From Pseudomonas azerbaijanoccidentalis (GTDB taxonomy: Bacteria > Pseudomonadota > Gammaproteobacteria > Pseudomonadales > Pseudomonadaceae): a stretch of DNA of 64,000 nucleotides. Of the stretch, positions 53,935 through 61,816 are shown one piece after another; within the stretch, counting starts at the first letter, position 1, and each line of letters begins with the position of its first letter. The stretch is taken from positions 186,001 through 250,000 of the forward strand of contig NZ_JAHSTU010000009.1 of NCBI RefSeq assembly GCF_019145495.1, written 5' to 3'. Position numbers and translations under genes: made by a program. The notes under the pieces were generated by a model. The model had not been told where the DNA came from. It searched no databases and worked only from the letters and a program-made list of their open reading frames with translations.

Positions 53935-54004
53935 GGGGATGACAAACGCTCATCCCCCGGCCCGTTGTTGTCATTTGTTCGTCTCTGATCCCGACCCCTA
54001 GAGT
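53935..54004 (+). promoter_or_regulatory. LysR-type box and promoter of the aldehyde dehydrogenase gene
   Basis: The dyad GGGGAT-N11-ATCCCC lies at 53935-53957. TTGTTC (53975-53980) and TAGAGT (53999-54004) are 18 bases apart and form a -35/-10 pair. With a start near 54011 the dyad is centred near -65, the classical LysR recognition position. The rest of the 53661-54075 gap shows nothing else. Confidence 0.7.
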
Positions 54005-54075
54005 GGGACCTGCGCCGTGGGCGCATTCCTTCAATTCGAGTGATCGCCTGCCGAACCCAGGCGAGGGAGTTTTTG

Positions 54076-55659
54076 ATGTCCGATATTCTCGGCCAGCAGT
54101 TCATTGACGGGCAACGCAGTGCCTTGGGCCGCGAGACGCTGCACAGCGTCGACGCCAGCAGCGGTCAGGCATTGCCTTACGTTTTCCATCAGGCCAGTGA
54201 CCAGGAAGTGACGCTGGCAGTGGCCGCCGCCACCCGCGCCTTCGCCCCGTTTCGGCAATTGTCGCCAGCGCGGCGTGCGGATTTTCTTCAGGCGATCGCT
54301 GACGAGATCGATGGGCTTGGCGAGGATTTCATTGCGCTGGTCTGCCGGGAAACCGCGCTACCCGAGGGCCGGATTCGTGGAGAGCGCAGCCGCACCAGCG
54401 GTCAGTTGCGTTTGTTTGCGCAAGTGCTCAAGCGCGGCGACTTCCTTGGTGCGCGCATCGATCAGGCATTGCCGGAGCGTATTCCTTTGCCGCGAGCGGA
54501 TATTCGCCAGTACCGCATCGGTGTCGGCCCGGTCGCGGTGTTTGGTGCGAGCAATTTCCCCTTGGCCTTTTCCACTGCCGGTGGCGATACCGCTTCGGCG
54601 CTCGCTGCCGGGTGCCCGGTGGTGTTCAAGGCCCACAGCGGGCACATGGCAACCGCCGATTGCGTGGCCAACGCCATCGTTCGCGCAGCGCAGCGCACGG
54701 GCATGCCGTCGGGAGTGTTCAACATGATCTACGGGGCCGGTGTCGGCCAGGCGCTGGTCAAGGCCGAAGGCATCAAGGCCGTTGGATTTACCGGTTCCCT
54801 GAAGGGCGGTCGGGCGTTGTCCGATCTGGCGGCAGCGCGGCCGCAACCGATTCCGGTGTTCGCCGAGATGTCGAGCATCAATCCGGTGATCATTCTGCCG
54901 CAGGCCTTGGCCATACGGGGCGACCAAATCGCTGAAGAGCTGACGGCGTCGGTCAACCTCGGTTGCGGTCAATTCTGCACCAGCCCCGGCTTGATCATCG
55001 GTCTGCGCTCGCCGCAGTTCAGCGAGTTCCAGCAACGCTTTGCCCAGCTCATGGCAGATCAACCGGCCCAAACCATGCTCAATGCCGGCGCACTGAAAAG
55101 CTATGGCGCCGGGCTCAAACACATCGCCGGCCATGGCCGGGTGAGTCACCTCGCCGGACAACCCCAAGGCGAGCGCCAGGCGCAGCCGCAGCTGTTCAAG
55201 GCCGATGTGCAACTGTTGCTCGACGGCGATCCGTTGTTGCAAGAGGAGATCTTCGGCCCGGCCACGGTGCTGGTGGAAGTGGACGATCCGCAACAACTGC
55301 GCGCTTTACTCGACAGCCTGCACGGCCAACTCACCGCCACCCTGATCGCTGAGCCGGCAGACCTGGAACGCTTCGGCGAACTGCTGCCCGTGCTCGAAGA
55401 CAAGGTCGGCCGGTTGCTGCTCAATGGCTACCCGACCGGTGTCGAAGTCAGCGATGCAATGGTGCATGGCGGGCCATACCCGGCGACCTCGGATGCGCGC
55501 GGAACGTCCGTGGGCAGCCTGGCCATTGATCGCTTCCTGCGCCCGGTCTGCTACCAGAACTATCCTGATGAGTACCTGCCCGAGGCGCTGCAAAACCATA
55601 ACCCGCTGGGCCTCAATCGACTGGTCAATGGCCAGTGGAGCAGGGCTTCGCTGATTTGA
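54076..55659 (+). CDS. Aldehyde dehydrogenase, 2-oxoglutarate-semialdehyde type
   Basis: The product is about 527 residues. The NAD(P) region VAVFGASNFPLAFSTAGGD, the general-base glutamate in PVFAEMSSINPV and the catalytic cysteine in NLGCGQFCTSPGL are intact. Sequence and length fit the 2-oxoglutarate (2,5-dioxovalerate) semialdehyde dehydrogenase group, which feeds sugar acids and hydroxyproline into the TCA cycle. GGGAG precedes the ATG at 54076. A LysR-type box is upstream, and the LysR gene itself follows on the same strand. Confidence 0.9.
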   Translation: MSDILGQQFIDGQRSALGRETLHSVDASSGQALPYVFHQASDQEVTLAVAAATRAFAPFRQLSPARRADFLQAIADEIDGLGEDFIALVCRETALPEGRIRGERSRTSGQLRLFAQVLKRGDFLGARIDQALPERIPLPRADIRQYRIGVGPVAVFGASNFPLAFSTAGGDTASALAAGCPVVFKAHSGHMATADCVANAIVRAAQRTGMPSGVFNMIYGAGVGQALVKAEGIKAVGFTGSLKGGRALSDLAAARPQPIPVFAEMSSINPVIILPQALAIRGDQIAEELTASVNLGCGQFCTSPGLIIGLRSPQFSEFQQRFAQLMADQPAQTMLNAGALKSYGAGLKHIAGHGRVSHLAGQPQGERQAQPQLFKADVQLLLDGDPLLQEEIFGPATVLVEVDDPQQLRALLDSLHGQLTATLIAEPADLERFGELLPVLEDKVGRLLLNGYPTGVEVSDAMVHGGPYPATSDARGTSVGSLAIDRFLRPVCYQNYPDEYLPEALQNHNPLGLNRLVNGQWSRASLI

Positions 55660-55732
55660 TTACTGGCCTGCGCCGGTTTTTGCCGGCGCTGGGCTTCACG
55701 GATTTTTGCCCTTGAAACGAGCACCCCCAGAC

Positions 55733-56662
55733 ATGGTTCCTTCCCTTGGCAGCATCGCTTCACGCCTGCGCCTCAAACAACTGCGGTTGCTGATCGCGCT
55801 GGATGACCGCGGCTCCTTGCACAAGGCTGCCGAGCAAATCTCGATTTCCCAGTCCGGTGCGACCAAGGCACTGCATGAGGTCGAGTCGCTGCTCGGCATG
55901 CCCTTGTTCGAACGCCAGCCCAAAGGCCTGGTGGCCAATGAAATGGGGCGTTGCATGATTCGTTATGCGCGGTTGATCTACAGCGATGTCGAGCACTTGC
56001 GCGAAGAAATGCTCAGCATCATGCAGGGGCAGGGCGGGCGGCTCTCGGTTGGGGTGATCATGGGCGCGGTGCCGTTGTTGACCCGGGCCTTGACCGAGCT
56101 GCGGCTCAAACAGCCGGAGCTGTCCGTCGAGCTGGTGGAAAACACCAGTGCGACCCTGCTCGGGTTGCTTGATCAAGGGCGGCTGGATTTGGCGATCTGC
56201 CGGACCAGCGTCGGCCAGCGCTCGGATGCCTACGATTGTATCGAGCTGAGCGAAGAACCCTTGGCGGTCGTTGCCAGCCAGCGTCATCCATTGGCCAGCG
56301 CCGAGTCCTTGCAGTTATCGCAGCTGAGTGATTATCGCTGGGTGGTTTACCCCAAGGACATGCCTATGCGTCAGGCCCTGGAGCGTGAGCTCAATGAAGC
56401 GGGGCTGGAAATTCCCCGTTATCCGCTGGAAACCTCGTCGACCTTCGCCACCATTTTGCTGGTGCAACAAGACCCGACCTTGCTCGCGGTCATCCCGGTG
56501 GAAGTCGCCGAATTTTGCGAGCAATTCGATTTGCTGGTGAAACTGCCGGTGTCGTTGCGCGCGCTGATCGAGCCCTACGGCGTGATCAGCCGGGCCGGCG
56601 CCGATTTGTCTCCGGCGGCGACCCTGCTGATCAATGAACTCAAGCAGGACCTGATTACTTGA
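55733..56662 (+). CDS. LysR-family transcriptional regulator
   Basis: The product is about 309 residues. The N-terminal HTH contains LRLKQLRLLIALDDRGSLHK and QISISQSGATKALHEVESLL, followed by a co-inducer domain. It lies 73 bases after the aldehyde dehydrogenase. Three promoters in this cluster carry matching GGGGAT-N11-ATC dyads at the LysR recognition position, so it is the probable master regulator. The ATG at 55733 is chosen; a TTG at 55706 is an alternative. The 3' end overlaps the convergent cyclase gene by eight bases. Confidence 0.9.
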   Translation: MVPSLGSIASRLRLKQLRLLIALDDRGSLHKAAEQISISQSGATKALHEVESLLGMPLFERQPKGLVANEMGRCMIRYARLIYSDVEHLREEMLSIMQGQGGRLSVGVIMGAVPLLTRALTELRLKQPELSVELVENTSATLLGLLDQGRLDLAICRTSVGQRSDAYDCIELSEEPLAVVASQRHPLASAESLQLSQLSDYRWVVYPKDMPMRQALERELNEAGLEIPRYPLETSSTFATILLVQQDPTLLAVIPVEVAEFCEQFDLLVKLPVSLRALIEPYGVISRAGADLSPAATLLINELKQDLIT

Positions 56663-57638
56663 TCACGATCGGGTTCACGGGCGCTCCCGTGCCACCGACG
56701 ATTTTCAACGGCGCGGCGGTGTAGAGAAACTGCCACTGACCGTCTGCGGCGCAGTCGTCGGCCAGCGCATCGAGCATCGCCACTTCGGTGAAGGTCACGC
56801 CGAGGTTGCGCATCAACGCGTTATGCAACGGGATCAGCACGCCGGAGGAGGGGTCGACCGCGACTTCATTGGCCATGGTATCGGTGACCAGGTTGGGGAT
56901 TTCCATCTGGTGAAACCACTCCACCAGTTCACGGCTGAAGGTCAGGCCTGGCTCGGCGAAATCCTTGTAGAACTCTTCCGGCTCGCGCTCATAGAACGAG
57001 CCGATCCAGCCGGTGCGGATGATCAGAATGTCGCGCTTGTGGATCTCGATGCCCTGGGCTTTGGCGGCGGCCAGCAGGTCGTGGTGATTGAAGGTTTCGC
57101 CCTTGTCCAGTACCGCTTTGCCACGGTGGCGGGCCATGTCGATCAGCACGGCCCGGCCGACGATACCGCGCTCGGCAATCGGCAGGATGCTGGCCTTGTC
57201 CATGCTGCCGATGGTGCTCATGGCGTCGTAGCCGTTCCACAGTTTGTTGTCGTGCCAGACATGGCCCAGCGCGTCGTATTGGGTCGAGCCTTGCAGGTGC
57301 ATGAAGATCACGTCGTCGGCGTATTCCACGTGGCCGTCGAAGTGGGTTTTGCCGGCCAGGAAATGGCCTTTGTCGAGGACGTTGACCCGCATCGACGGAC
57401 GTCGGCCGGGCCATAACGGTTCACCTTTCGGGTGGCCGATCTGCACTTGCAGGGTGAAGGTCTTGCCCTGTCGCACAGAGGCAATGCCACGGAGGATCTC
57501 GGCGCTTTGCAGGTAATTCAGGGCACCGACTTCATCGTCCGGCCCCCATTTGCCCCAGTTGGTTGGCAGGCCTTCGAGCAAGGTTTTGATATCGGGAGAA
57601 CGGTCGGCGGCAGTGTTGTTGGTGTTGTGGTCGCACAT
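56655..57638 (-). CDS. Cyclase-family metal-dependent hydrolase
   Basis: The product is 327 residues of the cyclase/kynurenine-formamidase superfamily. The metal-site segment reads FMHLQGSTQYDALGHVWHDN, a variant of the HxGTHxDxPxH motif, and the later blocks DILIIRTGWIGSF and VDPSSGVLIPLHNALMRNLG are conserved. Relatives open lactones or hydrolyse amides. It is the last gene of a three-gene minus-strand operon behind an iron alcohol dehydrogenase and a NIPSNAP protein. Confidence 0.88.
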   Translation of the reverse strand: MCDHNTNNTAADRSPDIKTLLEGLPTNWGKWGPDDEVGALNYLQSAEILRGIASVRQGKTFTLQVQIGHPKGEPLWPGRRPSMRVNVLDKGHFLAGKTHFDGHVEYADDVIFMHLQGSTQYDALGHVWHDNKLWNGYDAMSTIGSMDKASILPIAERGIVGRAVLIDMARHRGKAVLDKGETFNHHDLLAAAKAQGIEIHKRDILIIRTGWIGSFYEREPEEFYKDFAEPGLTFSRELVEWFHQMEIPNLVTDTMANEVAVDPSSGVLIPLHNALMRNLGVTFTEVAMLDALADDCAADGQWQFLYTAAPLKIVGGTGAPVNPIVIK

Positions 57639-57670
57639 GGGGTTGTCCTTGAATGTAAAACCGAATCACC

Positions 57671-57760
57671 CCTGTAGGAGCTGCCGAAGGCTGCGATCTT
57701 TTGATCTTGTTTCTAAAAAGCCAAGTCAAAAGATCGCAGCCTTCGGCAGCTCCTACAGGG
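57671..57760. repeat. REP doublet, type C
   Basis: CCTGTAGGAGCTGCCGAAGG and its complement lie between the NIPSNAP and cyclase genes. This could reduce expression of the distal gene. Confidence 0.85.
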
Positions 57761-57777
57761 AAGGTGGTGTTCAGGGA

Positions 57778-58092
57778 TTATTTGATCGGTGAAAACTGCG
57801 CCGGCATCAGCAGTTTCGACTCCATTTTTTCCAGCATCGGGAAGGCGATCGGCACGAAGCCTTCGAGCCAGTCCGGATCCTGGTACAGCGCGGCGCGTTT
57901 CTTGATGCGGTCATCGAGGCTCTCGTAAGCCCAGATGTGGATCACCTGGTTGAGCTCGCCGATTTCGGTGTACCACCAGCCCACCAGCGTCGTGTAGCGA
58001 GAGATCACCGGCAGGCCGTTTTCCTCGAAGTGCTTGAGGTAGGTTTGCATTTTTCCGATCTGGATCGTGTAGGTACGCATTTCATAAAACAT
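57778..58092 (-). CDS. NIPSNAP-family protein
   Basis: The product is 104 residues, the usual length for one NIPSNAP ferredoxin-like domain. It has MFYEMRTYTIQIGKMQTYLK at the N-terminus and VGWWYTEIGELNQVIHIWAY in the middle. NIPSNAP proteins often accompany catabolic genes, and their biochemical role is unclear. It lies 12 bases behind the alcohol dehydrogenase gene and should share its transcript. Confidence 0.9.
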   Translation of the reverse strand: MFYEMRTYTIQIGKMQTYLKHFEENGLPVISRYTTLVGWWYTEIGELNQVIHIWAYESLDDRIKKRAALYQDPDWLEGFVPIAFPMLEKMESKLLMPAQFSPIK

Positions 58093-58104
58093 GGGGGGCG
58101 TCTC

Positions 58105-59271
58105 TCAAGAATGGATGCCGTGGAAGGCGTTGCTGATGATTCGCTCGACGTCGGCGGCCGTGGTCAATCGCGGGTTGACCAGCACATTACCGCTGCGCAT
58201 CGAGTCGCTGACCATTTGCGGCATGTAGTCCAGGTCCACGCCCAGGTCCTTGATGTTGTCGGGAATGCCGATGGCCTTGTTCAGCGCCATCACGTGTTCC
58301 ACCACTTTTTGCCCGGCACGGGCAGGGCTCAGGCCGTCGACGTTTTCGCCCATGGCCAGGGCGATGTCGCGGAACAGTTCAGGGCAGGCCGGCAGGTTGT
58401 ATTCAATGACGTAAGGCAGCAGCGTGGCGTTGGCGATGCCATGGGGAATGTTGAACACGCCGCCGAAGGTGTGGGAGATCGCATGCACGTTGCCCAGTTT
58501 CGATTGCGCGAACGCAACGCCGGCGAGGAACGAACCAAGCAGCATCTGCTCGCGGGCGTGCAGATCTACGCCGGTGAAAAACGCTTTCGGCAGGTAGGTG
58601 CAAATCATCTTGATCGCTTGCAGGGCCAAGGCCTGGCTGATCGGGTTGGCCTGCTTCGAGACGTAGGATTCGATGGCGTGGGTCAGCGCGTCCATGCCGG
58701 TGGCGGCGGTGATCGACGGCGGCAGCTTGAGGGTCAGTTCGGCGTCGAGAATCGCCAGTTTGGGGAACAGCGCCGGGCTGATGATCACCGTTTTGAACAG
58801 GGTCTGGGTGTTGGTGAACACGGTCGAGGCCGTGCATTCGCTGCCGGTGCCCGAGGTAGTCGGAATGGCGAAGATCGGCAGTGGCGGGTGCAGCAGTTTG
58901 TCGTAGCCCTCGTAGTCGAGGATGTTGCCGGGGTTGGTGGCCATGGCCGCGACACCCTTGGCGGTGTCGATGCTGCTGCCGCCACCGACGCCGATCACCG
59001 AATCGCAATCATGGTTTTTCAGGAACGCGACGGCGCGTTCCAGCACCTCGGTGGTGGGGTTGGGTTCGACGCCGGCAAACACTTCATAGGCAATTTCACT
59101 GGCGGCCAGGGACGCAAAAAACGGTTCCATCACGCCCGACGCCATCAATCCATTGTCGGTGACCACCAGCAGTTTTTTTCGGACATGGGGTTTGAGCAAT
59201 GCACCGGCCTGACGCACCAGGCCGTTGCCGCTTTTCAAAGTCGTGGGGAAATAAAACTGGAACGGGTTCAT
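58105..59271 (-). CDS. Iron-containing alcohol dehydrogenase
   Basis: The product is 388 residues of the group III dehydrogenases. The NAD-binding GVGGGSSIDTAKGVA and the metal ligands in MDALTHAIESYVSK and SHTFGGVFNIPHGIANA are intact. It should interconvert an alcohol and aldehyde (or reduce a maleylacetate-type substrate). It is the first gene of the operon with NIPSNAP and the cyclase, with a short leader and GGAG just before the ATG, behind a promoter with a LysR-type box. Confidence 0.92.
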   Translation of the reverse strand: MNPFQFYFPTTLKSGNGLVRQAGALLKPHVRKKLLVVTDNGLMASGVMEPFFASLAASEIAYEVFAGVEPNPTTEVLERAVAFLKNHDCDSVIGVGGGSSIDTAKGVAAMATNPGNILDYEGYDKLLHPPLPIFAIPTTSGTGSECTASTVFTNTQTLFKTVIISPALFPKLAILDAELTLKLPPSITAATGMDALTHAIESYVSKQANPISQALALQAIKMICTYLPKAFFTGVDLHAREQMLLGSFLAGVAFAQSKLGNVHAISHTFGGVFNIPHGIANATLLPYVIEYNLPACPELFRDIALAMGENVDGLSPARAGQKVVEHVMALNKAIGIPDNIKDLGVDLDYMPQMVSDSMRSGNVLVNPRLTTAADVERIISNAFHGIHS

Positions 59272-59301
59272 GGGTGTCTCCGGTTTCTTATTGGTCCCGG
59301 A

Positions 59302-59371
59302 ACAGTAATTAGCCGTGCGCGCCGCCGATAATGAAAAGGCTTGATACAGCGATCACCCTTTGTCATCCCCC
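59302..59371 (-). promoter_or_regulatory. LysR-type box and promoter of the alcohol dehydrogenase operon
   Basis: On the minus strand GGGGGAT-N11-ATC (59351-59371) is followed by TTATCG (59326-59331) and TACTGT (59302-59307), 18 bases apart. The box centre is near -64 relative to a start at about 59295, which leaves a leader of about 24 bases. The divergent SDR start is 56 bp from the box. Confidence 0.65.
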
Positions 59372-59426
59372 GAGTTGCGGGTGGGCGGTGGTAACGTAAG
59401 GCCTTCGAACCAAGAGGAGCATCGTC

Positions 59427-60215
59427 ATGGATTTGGGTATTTCGGGGCGCTGGGCGATTGTCTGCGCCGCCAGCAAAGGCTTGGGCCTGGCCTGCGCGCG
59501 GGCCTTGGCGAAGGAGGGCGTGAACCTGGTGATCAACGCTCGCGGCGACGAGACGTTGCAGGCCGCTGCGGTGCAATTGCGCGAGTTGGCGCCGAGCATT
59601 GAAGTGCGCACCGTGGCGGGCGACATCAGCGAACCGGGTGTGCGTGCGCAGGTGCTGGCGGCGTGTCCGCAGGTGGACATTCTGGTGAACAACGCGGGCG
59701 GGCCGCCACCGGGTGACTTCCGTGACTGGCAGCGCGAAGACTGGCTAAAGGCGCTGGATGCCAACATGCTCACGCCCATCGAATTGATCAAGGCCTGCGT
59801 CGATGGCATGGCCGAGCGCGGTTTCGGGCGCATCGTCAACATCACCTCCGGCGCGGTGAAGGCGCCGATTGATGTACTGGGATTGTCCAACGGAGCGCGC
59901 AGCGGCCTGACCGGTTTCATCGCCGGGCTGGCACGCCAGGCGCGATTGGCCGGCAATAACGTCACGGTCAACAACCTGCTGCCGGGGCCGTTCGAGACCG
60001 AGCGTTTGCATAAAACCCTGAATGCCGCCGCCGAGGCCAACGGTACCAGCATCGAAAGCATCGCCGAGCAACGGCGCAAAAACGTCCCGGCGCAACGCTT
60101 CGGCCAACCCGATGAATTCGGCGCGTATTGCGCGTTCATCTGCGGCGCCCAGTCGGGGTTCCTCACCGGGCAAAACCTGTTGCTGGATGGCGGCAGCTAC
60201 CCGGGAACGTTTTAA
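59427..60215 (+). CDS. SDR-family protein lacking the Tyr-x-x-x-Lys motif
   Basis: The product is 262 residues of the classical SDR fold. The cofactor loop is IVCAASKGLGLACARALAKE, a variant of TGxxxGIG, and NNAGGPPPGDF is present. Where the catalytic YxxxK should be, the chain reads LGLSNGARSGLTGF, so both Tyr and Lys are replaced. The fold is complete, so it may bind cofactor with a changed mechanism or act on a different reaction. It starts with GAGGAG upstream and is divergent from the iron alcohol dehydrogenase. Confidence 0.85.
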   Translation: MDLGISGRWAIVCAASKGLGLACARALAKEGVNLVINARGDETLQAAAVQLRELAPSIEVRTVAGDISEPGVRAQVLAACPQVDILVNNAGGPPPGDFRDWQREDWLKALDANMLTPIELIKACVDGMAERGFGRIVNITSGAVKAPIDVLGLSNGARSGLTGFIAGLARQARLAGNNVTVNNLLPGPFETERLHKTLNAAAEANGTSIESIAEQRRKNVPAQRFGQPDEFGAYCAFICGAQSGFLTGQNLLLDGGSYPGTF

Positions 60216-60227
60216 GCATTTTGGGGG

Positions 60228-60297
60228 GGGGATGACAATCGGTGATCCCCCTATCAGATCCCATCATTATTCAGCACGCGGGGGCGTGATTAGAGTG
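60228..60297 (+). promoter_or_regulatory. LysR-type box and promoter of the transporter operon
   Basis: The dyad GGGGGAT-N11-ATCCCCC (60228-60252) is followed by TTATTC (60268-60273) and TAGAGT (60292-60297), 18 bases apart. The dyad centre is near -64 relative to a start at about 60304. The layout matches the aldehyde-dehydrogenase promoter almost base for base around TAGAGTGGG. Confidence 0.7.
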
Positions 60298-60330
60298 GGG
60301 CCGCTTGCCTCATGTCTGTCCGTCAAAACG

Positions 60331-60436
60331 CAAAAAACTGTGGGAGCCAGCCTGCTGGCGATAGCGGTAGGTCAGCCACAGAAAGGTTGGGTGTGCTGCC
60401 GTCATCGCCAGCAGGCTAGCTCCCACAGTTTTTTGC
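60331..60436. repeat. REP doublet, type B, inside the transporter leader
   Basis: CAAAAAACTGTGGGAGCCAG and its complement lie between the predicted transcription start (about 60304) and the MFS start codon at 60502, so they would be transcribed as a large 5' UTR hairpin. Confidence 0.8.
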
Positions 60437-60501
60437 GGTATTCCAGAACCTTGACGGACTGGCATTGGGCGACTTGTTTCCACAACAATAAGAGCCCCCA
60501 C

Positions 60502-61815
60502 ATGAATAATCCAAGTGCCGAAAGCCTGGCGTTGCCAGCCGCAACCGCGTCCGAACGTCCCACGAATGTACGCTGGCGAATCTTCCTCATCATGTTGCTG
60601 CTGACCGCGATCAACTACATCGACCGCGCATCGCTGTCGGTGGCGTTGCCGCTGATTTCCAGTGAGTTCCAGATCCCGCCGGCCCTTGAAGGGTTGATGC
60701 TCAGCGCGTTTTTCTGGTCTTACGCGTTGATGCAGATTCCCGGCGGCATGTTGCTCGATCGCTTCCACACCCGCCGCGTGATCGTCGTAGCAACGGTGGC
60801 GTGGGGCGCCTTCCAGGCGCTGGCGGCCGGTGCGCACAACTGGATCACCCTGTTGATCACCCGCATGGGCCTGGGCGTCGCCGAGTCGCCGATCATGCCT
60901 GCCGGCGCCAAGCTCAACGGCGCCTGGCTGACCCCCAACGAACGCGGTCGCGGCGCCGTGCTGGTCGATGGCGGTGCGCCGCTGGGCAGTGCCTTCGGCG
61001 CGATCATCATTGCCGGACTGATCGGCTGGTTCGACTCCTGGCGCATCGCTTTCGTGATCGCCGGGGTTGGCACCATGCTCGCCGGTGTGTTGGCGTGGAA
61101 GTACATCCGCAATCATCCGAGTGAACACCCAGGCGTCAACGCGGCCGAGCTCAAGCACATCACCGAAGGCAACGCCACGGTCAGCCAGCCCGGCGCGGTC
61201 ACCAGCATCCCGTTCAAGGAACTGCTCAAGGATCGCTCGGTGCTGGCGATGTTCGCCGGTTACTGCTGCATCCTCAGCGTGTTCTACGGCCTGCTGACCT
61301 GGATGCCGAGCTACCTGCACCAGACCCACGGCCTGAACATTTCCGGCATGGGCGGCGCGACTTTCCTGATCTTCATGTGCGGCTTCGTCGGCGAACTGGT
61401 CGGCGGTTACCTGGGCGATAAATGGAAATCCAGTGGTGCCTCGCCAAACCTGGTGATGCGCAGCATGTTCAGCGGCTCGGCGCTGGTCGCAGCCTTGTGC
61501 ATGCTGGCCACGGCCTACACCGCCGAAGCGAGCCAAGCGATTGGTTTGCTGTGCGTGGCAATGTTTTTCATTCGCTGGTGCGGCATGTACTGGTGCATTC
61601 CGTCGATCCTCGGCGGCACCTCGAAAACCGGTGTGCTGGCCGGCACCATGAACTTCTGCGGCAACATGGCCGGGGTGATCGTGCCGATCCTGATCGGTTT
61701 GATCGTGCAGTTCACCGGTTCGTATTTCCTGGTGCTGATCTTCTTCGTGGTCATGGCCATGCTGCTGGCGATATTCTCCAGCCTGATCGATTACCGCGAG
61801 CGAGGGCTGGTTTGA
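60502..61815 (+). CDS. MFS transporter, anion:cation symporter (ACS) type
   Basis: The product is 437 residues with twelve hydrophobic segments. Family signatures include LLLTAINYIDRASLSVALPL in helix 1 and DRFHTRRVI in the first loop, and the protein resembles the glucarate/galactonate/hexuronate group of the ACS family. It should import an organic acid anion with protons. The predicted start is preceded by a weak AAGAG. It is followed two bases later by an LhgO-like oxidase gene and shares a LysR-type promoter with it. Confidence 0.92.
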   Translation: MNNPSAESLALPAATASERPTNVRWRIFLIMLLLTAINYIDRASLSVALPLISSEFQIPPALEGLMLSAFFWSYALMQIPGGMLLDRFHTRRVIVVATVAWGAFQALAAGAHNWITLLITRMGLGVAESPIMPAGAKLNGAWLTPNERGRGAVLVDGGAPLGSAFGAIIIAGLIGWFDSWRIAFVIAGVGTMLAGVLAWKYIRNHPSEHPGVNAAELKHITEGNATVSQPGAVTSIPFKELLKDRSVLAMFAGYCCILSVFYGLLTWMPSYLHQTHGLNISGMGGATFLIFMCGFVGELVGGYLGDKWKSSGASPNLVMRSMFSGSALVAALCMLATAYTAEASQAIGLLCVAMFFIRWCGMYWCIPSILGGTSKTGVLAGTMNFCGNMAGVIVPILIGLIVQFTGSYFLVLIFFVVMAMLLAIFSSLIDYRERGLV

Positions 61816-61816
61816 C

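Noticed and set aside
57937..59331. A 464-codon plus-strand open frame
   Set aside because: It is antisense to the iron alcohol dehydrogenase, which has intact metal and NAD motifs.
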